Shown one piece after another: positions 6,494-10,645 of a DNA stretch of 10,645 nt. The stretch lies in contig CAZHGH010000097.1 in assembly GCA_964531205.1 (NCBI GenBank), positions 1-10,645 on the forward strand. The letters run 5' to 3'. The notes beneath the pieces were generated by a model. The model saw only the letters and a list, made by a program, of their open reading frames with translations. It made no database searches and had not been told where the DNA came from. Position 1 is the first letter of the stretch. Each line of letters begins with the position of its first letter. The position numbers and the translations under genes are program-made. This DNA is from JAICWY01 sp964531205 (lineage in GTDB: Bacteria > Vulcanimicrobiota > Vulcanimicrobiia > Vulcanimicrobiales > Vulcanimicrobiaceae).

Positions 6494-8311
6494 TTAGTGT
6501 TGCGCTAACCCGGCAGCCATTCCAAATCCGCTCACGGAAGCCCGATCCGTTACTTGCACGGGCATGCCGATCGACGGGACCGGCGACACTGCAACGAAGG
6601 CAAAGCCGCCGATAGGCGCTTGCACCGAAATCGACGATCCGGAGAACGGCGATGCATAGACGCCCTGAAGCGATTTCGAACCGCCGAACTGGTCCGGGTA
6701 GGTTCCGGTCAGATCGAGCGAACCGAACTCGAAGCGTGAGGTGGACGGAACAACGCCGAGCGTGTTCGCAGCCATTGCGAGTGCGAAGTCATCGAGCAAC
6801 GTCCCCGGTGTGCTGCCCGTCACCGTCTGGAGATTTTGCGAGCCTACGGCGCCGCTGGTTTCGATTTGGTGCGTGTAAGCGTCGCCGCCGAAACGATCGC
6901 GCAGGTACCGCTGAAACAGATAGGCGCCGCCGTAACAGCCGCCGCCGCAGTTGTACTGCGCCGTAGCGTTGCCACCCCACGAAACGGGATCGATGCCCGC
7001 GAACCCGCTGATGGAAAAGTTTCCGGGATTCGAAAGATAGACGTTTGCGCGCGAGAGCGCATCGTCCGCATCGAAGTGGACGCCGCGTCCTCCGTACATC
7101 GTTTCGACCGCGAGATCTTGTGCGAGCATGGAAAGCCCCTCGTTGACGAACGTCGTCTCGTTTCCGTTGTACGACGGGCTCGAAGCAGCACTCGCCAAGA
7201 TGGCATGGTTTACGAAGCTGATGAGATGTTGCAGTTCGTGCGCGGTCGATCGCACGAGATCTTCCTGCAATTCATACGTCGCACCGTTGTTTTGAAACCA
7301 GCCGACAAAAATAAACGGTGCTTCATTGGACTCGTACGTCGATGAAGATCCATTCAGGCAGTTTAGCGACGCCTGCGTCATAAAGTTTGCGCCGCTGAAG
7401 TACCCGCCTAACCCGCCCAAATTTTGCGCGTTTACTACCAGAACGTTGATCCGGCGATCCGCGGGCTCCGTGACGTATCCGCTCGTCGTACCTTGCGAGC
7501 CGCCCGATGGCGAGCAAGCTTTGTATTGCGGTTGCAGACCCGGCGCGTTGCTGCCGTAATCCGGCGAGGCGAAATGCGCCACGTCGGACGCGTAGGCGTT
7601 TTCAAAGTCGGCCTCGATTTGGCCGAGCGTTGACTGAAGCGCGCCTGCTGCAAAGGCGGGCGACGATGCGGTGCCCGCGAGCAAGGAATTGTCGATCCAA
7701 ATATTTCCATGCGTACTTTGCGCGAGCAGCGTTGACGGAACTTGGACGTTGGTACGCGACGTGCTCGTCAGCGAGCCTTGCTGCACCCAGAGCGCCGCCG
7801 AAGATCCAATCTGCAGCGTCGAAGGCAATACGCTCTGCGTGTGCACGGCCGTCTGCGAAATAGAACCGGTCGCAAGCGAAGCACGCGCGCGGAGCAAGGT
7901 GCGGTCGTCTGCCGCAAATGCTTCGACGGGCGTTCTTTGCCGCTCGGTATCGGCGCGGCCGGAAGAGCTTTGCACGCGCACCGCGCTTTGCGTTGTGGCA
8001 GCCGTTGCAACGGTTAGAGTGTCGGCGCTGAACGTATCCGCGGATATCGCCGAGCCGGACATGACCGCAACGAGTGCTTGACGAGTGCCCGCGATAATAC
8101 TGCCGCTGCTCGAAAGCGGGCCACTGCTTTGCAAATAGCTGACCGGACCCGTGAATGCACTTGCCGGCATCGGCGGCGTAGTTGCCGCCGGCGGAACGAT
8201 CGCCGCACCGCTCTGCCCAACGCTGCCACTGCCGCCGCCTCCACAAGCCGAAAGCCCAAGCAGCAGAAACGAAAAAGCCGCGGCATCAAACCGCGTAGCG
8301 CGCACCTTCAC
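6494..8311 (-). CDS. Secreted lipoprotein with HExxH zinc-metallopeptidase domain (M30/hyicolysin-like)
   Basis: Predicted exported metallopeptidase, 605 aa from GTG at 8311. The N-terminus is basic, then a hydrophobic run ends in lipobox LSAC, so Cys23 would be lipidated. CGGGGSGS follows as a flexible tether. Residues about 50-230 are rich in Ser, Thr and Ala with no recognised domain. The catalytic half carries RINVLVVNAQ and GGYFSGANF (about 287-310), then STAHELQHLISF (355-366) with zinc ligands His358 and His362 and base Glu359. FVNEGLSMLAQDL (388-400) follows, where Glu391 is a likely third ligand. This order fits peptidase family M30 or a relative. Four cysteines lie beyond the lipobox and could form disulfides. 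A TTG 54 bp upstream is in frame but lies inside the speD terminator. A GTG at 8305 is equally possible. The substrate is unknown. It lies between speD and speE. Confidence 0.75.
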   Translation of the reverse strand: MKVRATRFDAAAFSFLLLGLSACGGGGSGSVGQSGAAIVPPAATTPPMPASAFTGPVSYLQSSGPLSSSGSIIAGTRQALVAVMSGSAISADTFSADTLTVATAATTQSAVRVQSSSGRADTERQRTPVEAFAADDRTLLRARASLATGSISQTAVHTQSVLPSTLQIGSSAALWVQQGSLTSTSRTNVQVPSTLLAQSTHGNIWIDNSLLAGTASSPAFAAGALQSTLGQIEADFENAYASDVAHFASPDYGSNAPGLQPQYKACSPSGGSQGTTSGYVTEPADRRINVLVVNAQNLGGLGGYFSGANFMTQASLNCLNGSSSTYESNEAPFIFVGWFQNNGATYELQEDLVRSTAHELQHLISFVNHAILASAASSPSYNGNETTFVNEGLSMLAQDLAVETMYGGRGVHFDADDALSRANVYLSNPGNFSISGFAGIDPVSWGGNATAQYNCGGGCYGGAYLFQRYLRDRFGGDAYTHQIETSGAVGSQNLQTVTGSTPGTLLDDFALAMAANTLGVVPSTSRFEFGSLDLTGTYPDQFGGSKSLQGVYASPFSGSSISVQAPIGGFAFVAVSPVPSIGMPVQVTDRASVSGFGMAAGLAQH

Positions 8312-8360
8312 GCTTAGTGTATCGGCATACCGTCCGCGCTGATTCGCTTGCCTTAACGCA

Positions 8361-8390
8361 AACAAAACGGCGCGCCGGATAGCGCGCCGT
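8361..8390 (-). terminator. Intrinsic terminator of speD
   Basis: On the minus strand a perfect 9-bp GC-rich stem (ACGGCGCGC pairing with GCGCGCCGT) closes a 6-nt loop and is followed directly by TTTGTT, with the last T of the stem extending the run. It sits 24 bp after the speD TAA, facing the right way for speD. The opposite direction lacks a good T tract. It separates speD from the lipoprotein gene, which therefore needs read-through or its own promoter in 8312-8360. I found no convincing promoter there. Confidence 0.88.
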
Positions 8391-8414
8391 TGGTTTCACC
8401 GTTGGTCGATGGAG

Positions 8415-8828
8415 TTACGCGGTCTTGGGCCGGTCTTCGGCCTCCGTGGCGGTTACCACGTGAGTGAACGTGCCGTTCTTCGCTTCGATTCCACGTTTAA
8501 ATTCGGTTGTCAGCATGTTCTTTGCGCCGAGAACGTTCGCCGCGTGCTGACATGCAAGCCATGGATCGGTGTGGTCGCCGCACGTATAAAAGTCCATAGC
8601 TGCGTAGCCCTTTTCCGGCCACGTGTGGATGGACAGATGCGATTCCGCCAAAATGACGGTACCGGATACACCCTGCGGCTCAAACCGGTGAAAGGCGCTC
8701 TCCATGATCGTCGCTTTAGCCGCGCGTGCAGCTTGGATCATCATGGAATGGACGGCATCGACGTCCGTGAGGGCCTTCGGGTTACACCCCGATAGTTCAC
8801 ACACAATGTGCGTACCGAGTGCCTTCAA
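8415..8828 (-). CDS. speD: S-adenosylmethionine decarboxylase proenzyme
   Basis: Pyruvoyl enzyme that decarboxylates SAM to supply the aminopropyl donor for SpeE. The product is 137 aa, the size of the short self-processing bacterial/archaeal class (Thermotoga/Bacillus type) rather than the longer E. coli type. The proenzyme is expected to cleave between Glu62 and Ser63 in AESHLSIHTWPE, Ser63 becoming the pyruvoyl group. His68 and Cys83 (in DFYTCGD) are the other conserved catalytic residues. STFHRF-like SAFHRFEPQGVSG (44-56) is also typical. The start is TTG at 8828: MKALGTHI matches the family N-terminus and there is no other in-frame start upstream before the frame loses homology. It has its own promoter, a long leader and a terminator, so it looks like a single-gene unit. 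Confidence 0.96.
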   Translation of the reverse strand: MKALGTHIVCELSGCNPKALTDVDAVHSMMIQAARAAKATIMESAFHRFEPQGVSGTVILAESHLSIHTWPEKGYAAMDFYTCGDHTDPWLACQHAANVLGAKNMLTTEFKRGIEAKNGTFTHVVTATEAEDRPKTA

Positions 8829-9078
8829 TTTTTGTCTTCTCTCCTCGACCTTGGGGGAAATCCCACCTCCGGACTCGTCGGCTGGCGCCTGCTGTGCAGT
8901 TCACGTCCCCGACCTATCGACGAACTCTTGCCGGCGCTTTTCGGTGCGCGGGCGTCTCGCCGCGATGGCGCGTTCGGGCGCGCCTCCCATGACCGTGGCT
9001 CCCTTCGAGAGGCTCACGACCGAGCGCCGCCATGGGCCGCCGGTCGTAAAAGTAAACTACAGCCTTCAAAGAGGTCCG
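8829..9078 (-). promoter_or_regulatory. Long structured 5' leader of speD (possible cis-regulatory RNA)
   Basis: If transcription starts about 7 nt after the predicted -10 box, speD has a leader of roughly 250 nt, far longer than needed for a ribosome site. It is GC-rich and folds locally into several stems on the minus strand: ACGACCG with CGGTCGT (9041-9047 and 9016-9022), CTCTC-GAA-GGGAG, GGCGCG with CGCGCC (around 8968-8985), GGCG-AGA-CGCC, AGTTC with GAACT, and CTGC-ACA-GCAG. Near the start codon CGAC and GTCG could enclose a GGG/CCC hairpin just before the ribosome site. I recognise no SAM, glycine, guanidine, cobalamin or other known riboswitch core. It could be a polyamine- or SAM-responsive leader, or GC-rich spacer that folds by chance. 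No protein-coding gene is supported here. Confidence 0.4.
8841..8845 (-). promoter_or_regulatory. Ribosome binding site of speD, unusually far from its TTG start
   Basis: AGGAG on the minus strand is 12 nt before the TTG at 8828, longer than the usual 5-9 nt. The gap is purine- and A-rich and unlikely to be structured. A weak site, long spacing and TTG start together suggest a deliberately modest translation rate or control through the leader. Confidence 0.5.
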
Positions 9079-9084
9079 GCGAAC

Positions 9085-9113
9085 ATAATAAGCCCTCAAC
9101 ACCCCCCTGTAAA
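9085..9113 (-). promoter_or_regulatory. Predicted housekeeping sigma promoter of speD
   Basis: On the minus strand TTTACA (9108-9113) and TATTAT (9085-9090) are separated by exactly 17 nt. Each box has one mismatch to the sigma-70 consensus. The spacer carries a run of six G. AT-rich sequence (TTAAATTTTCC) lies just upstream and may act as an UP-like element. Transcription would start near 9078 and run towards speD. Confidence 0.65.
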
Positions 9114-9161
9114 GGACTTGTGGAAAATTTAAGGGTGCGCAACTGAAACGCTTGGTCTGCT

Positions 9162-9198
9162 GTCAAAGAAAGTGAAGATACGACTTCATTATCTTGAC
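9162..9198. promoter_or_regulatory. 37-bp imperfect inverted repeat overlapping the sufB -35 box (candidate operator)
   Basis: Left arm 9162-9177 and right arm 9184-9198 pair around a 6-nt centre. GTCAA pairs with TTGAC, GA with TC after a one-base bulge, and AGTGAAG with CTTCATT with one G-T wobble, with a single A-A mismatch between the two blocks. The right arm contains the TTGAC of the sufB -35 box, so a protein bound here would block RNA polymerase. There is no T run after it, which argues against a terminator. It lies in the only space between the speD and sufB promoters, so it could influence both. Confidence 0.45.
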
Positions 9199-9222
9199 TA
9201 TCGGGCGCCTCGGAGGTAGCCT
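9194..9222 (+). promoter_or_regulatory. Probable sufB promoter
   Basis: TTGACT (9194-9199) is a near-perfect -35 box. The hexamer 17 nt later, TAGCCT (9217-9222), is a poor -10. A strong -35 with a weak -10 is common where an activator or repressor acts, which fits the inverted repeat that overlaps this -35. The resulting leader before sufB would be about 40 nt. Confidence 0.45.
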
Positions 9223-9269
9223 GAAAATCGGCCGAGAGCCCCACCTATAAGAGGAAGCAGCAACAGCGT

Positions 9270-10645
9270 ATGGCGACCCAACTGAAGACCGCTCCCATCG
9301 TCGAGGATTACCGTCACGGATTCCACGACCCGGAGAACTATGTCTTCAAGTCCGATAAGGGCCTGACTCGCGAGATCGTGGCGCGCATCAGCGCGATGAA
9401 GAATGAGCCGGACTGGATGCGCGACTTCCGTCTCAAGGCGTTCGAGATCTTCGAAAGCAAGCCCATGCCTACTTGGGGCGACACGAAGCTGCTCAGCGAG
9501 ATCGACTTCGCAGATATTCATTATTTCGTGAAGTCGACCGATCGCGCCGAACGCTCGTGGGATGACGTGCCCGAAGATATCAAGCGCACGTTCGATCGTT
9601 TGGGCATTCCCGAAGCGGAGCGAAAGTTTTTAGCCGGCGTCTCCGCGCAATACGAGTCCGAAGTCGTCTATCACAACGTCAACAAAGAGCTGGAATCGCT
9701 CGGCGTGCTCTTCTGCGACATGGACACCGCGGTTAGAGAGTATCCCGAGATCGTTCAAAAGTATTTGGCGACCGTTATTCCGCCTGGGGACAATAAATTC
9801 GCTGCATTAAACTCGGCCGTGTGGTCGGGCGGTTCGTTTATCTACGTTCCGCCGGGCGTCGAAGTGAAGATGCCGCTGCAAGCGTACTTCCGCATCAACG
9901 CGGAAAACATGGGTCAGTTCGAACGCACGCTGATTATTGCCGACAAAGGCGCGAAAGTGCACTACATTGAGGGCTGCACCGCACCGAAGTTCTCGACGAG
10001 CTCGCTGCACAGCGCAGTTGTCGAGCTGATTGCGCTCGAGGATGCGTCGATTCGCTACTCGACGATTCAAAACTGGTATCGCAACATCTACAATCTCGTT
10101 ACGAAGCGTGCATACGCACATAAGAACGCTACGGTTGAGTGGGTTGACGGCAACATCGGTTCGAAACTCACGATGAAGTACCCGTCGATCTATCTGATGG
10201 GCGAAGGCGCGCGCGGCGAAGTGCTTTCGATGGCGTTCGCGGGCGAAGGCCAGCACCAAGACGCGGGCGCGAAAGTGATCCACGCTGCGCCGAACACGAC
10301 GTCCGTCGTGACCAATAAATCGGTGAGCGCGCACGGCGGAAAAACGACGTACCGCGGATTAGTTGAGGTTCATCCCGGCGCCGTCGGTGCGAAGACGCGC
10401 GTGAAGTGCGACGCTCTGATCATGGACGAAGAGTCGTCGAGCGATACGAAGCCGACGATGAAGATTCACGAGCAGCGCTCGACGGTCGAACATGAAGCCA
10501 GCGTCAGCAAAATCGGCGAAGAGCAACTGTTCTACGCGATGAGCCGCGGGCTGAGTGAAGCCGACGCTACGGCGATGATCGTGAACGGGTTCTTCGACTT
10601 CTTCGTAAAAGAGTTGCCGATGGAATACGCCGTCGAACTCAACCG
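9270..10645 (+). CDS. sufB: Fe-S cluster assembly scaffold protein SufB; 3' end outside the window
   Basis: Core subunit of the SufBC2D scaffold that builds Fe-S clusters in the cytoplasm. The frame is open for 458 codons from ATG at 9270 to the right edge, so probably only 10-20 residues are missing. Hallmarks are seen: SAVWSGGSFIYVPPGVEV, FERTLIIADKGA, YIEGCTAP, QNWYRNIYNLVTKR and VEHEASVSKIGEEQLFY. Cys380 and Glu409 align with E. coli SufB Cys405 and Glu434, with the same 29-residue separation, both needed for cluster assembly. A GAGGAAG ribosome site (9251-9257) is 12 nt or more before the ATG, rather long, but no other in-frame start exists nearby. No suf gene lies upstream, so sufB opens its operon. 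sufD and sufC are expected beyond the edge. Confidence 0.97.
   Translation, partial: MATQLKTAPIVEDYRHGFHDPENYVFKSDKGLTREIVARISAMKNEPDWMRDFRLKAFEIFESKPMPTWGDTKLLSEIDFADIHYFVKSTDRAERSWDDVPEDIKRTFDRLGIPEAERKFLAGVSAQYESEVVYHNVNKELESLGVLFCDMDTAVREYPEIVQKYLATVIPPGDNKFAALNSAVWSGGSFIYVPPGVEVKMPLQAYFRINAENMGQFERTLIIADKGAKVHYIEGCTAPKFSTSSLHSAVVELIALEDASIRYSTIQNWYRNIYNLVTKRAYAHKNATVEWVDGNIGSKLTMKYPSIYLMGEGARGEVLSMAFAGEGQHQDAGAKVIHAAPNTTSVVTNKSVSAHGGKTTYRGLVEVHPGAVGAKTRVKCDALIMDEESSSDTKPTMKIHEQRSTVEHEASVSKIGEEQLFYAMSRGLSEADATAMIVNGFFDFFVKELPMEYAVELN

Noticed and set aside
8914..9033. A 39-codon basic open frame (starting MAALGREPLEG) within the speD leader, possibly an upstream regulatory peptide.
   Set aside because: There is no ribosome site before its ATG, and an Arg-rich composition is expected by chance in GC-rich sequence. 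It would need conservation in relatives to be taken seriously.
9016..9047. The hairpin ACGACCG/CGGTCGT considered as an intrinsic terminator.
   Set aside because: No T tract follows on either strand, and it lies between a promoter and its gene, so it is better read as leader structure.
9121..9131. TTTTCCACA on the minus strand, one base from a DnaA box.
   Set aside because: It is a single copy with a mismatch, with no cluster of boxes and no origin-associated genes nearby.
9191..9201. ATCTTGACTAT resembles one half of an IscR/Rrf2 type-1 site.
   Set aside because: The opposite half-site is missing at the correct spacing, and most of the match is simply the -35 hexamer.
8829..9269. The intergenic region considered as a known small RNA gene (SRP RNA, RNase P RNA, 6S, tmRNA or tRNA).
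   Set aside because: None of the conserved cores I know for these RNAs is present on either strand.

Overview
The window looks like a bacterial chromosome segment of fairly high GC. Nine genes run leftward on the minus strand and one (sufB) runs rightward from a divergent promoter region. All recognisable genes are housekeeping metabolism. There is no tRNA, rRNA, CRISPR array, insertion sequence or phage gene. Several starts are non-ATG: TTG for speD and the SDR, GTG for gcvH and gcvPA, and probably GTG for the lipoprotein. A two-subunit P-protein (gcvPA/gcvPB), a short single-chain SpeD, a SUF system and a lipoprotein with a glycine run after its lipobox cysteine would fit a poorly cultured lineage such as Eremiobacterota/Vulcanimicrobiota. 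That placement is a low-confidence guess. No marker gene here settles it.

Layout from right to left. 9270-10645 (+) is sufB, the Fe-S scaffold subunit, cut by the window edge. 8829-9269 is a 441-bp divergent intergenic region. It holds a strong predicted speD promoter (minus strand), a long GC-rich leader with several hairpins, a 37-bp imperfect inverted repeat and a probable sufB promoter (plus strand). 8415-8828 (-) is speD (S-adenosylmethionine decarboxylase), followed by a clear intrinsic terminator at 8361-8390. 6494-8311 (-) is a secreted lipoprotein with a zinc-metallopeptidase HExxH motif. 5588-6475 (-) is an aminopropyltransferase of the SpeE family whose motifs resemble the thermospermine/agmatine branch. 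4761-5591 (-) is a short-chain reductase with the active-site layout of 2,4-dienoyl-CoA reductases. 4293-4724 (-) is a PaaI-like hotdog thioesterase. 4296 down to 1 (-) is the glycine cleavage cluster gcvT-gcvH-gcvPA-gcvPB, with gcvPB cut by the left edge.

From speE to gcvPB the genes are packed with 4-bp overlaps, 3-bp gaps, one 36-bp gap and a 20-bp overlap, so they probably form one transcript. GcvT, GcvH and GcvPA/PB oxidise glycine to CO2, NH3 and 5,10-methylene-tetrahydrofolate. SpeD and SpeE consume decarboxylated S-adenosylmethionine to add aminopropyl groups to amines. The two pathways meet at one-carbon/SAM metabolism, but that functional link is inference. The reductase and thioesterase point to acyl-CoA metabolism and are less obviously connected.

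The items most worth a second look are the structured speD leader, the inverted repeat at the sufB promoter, the ACL5-like features and the Asp-to-Glu change in SpeE, and the metallopeptidase lipoprotein lying between speD and speE. I see no clearly new multi-gene system.
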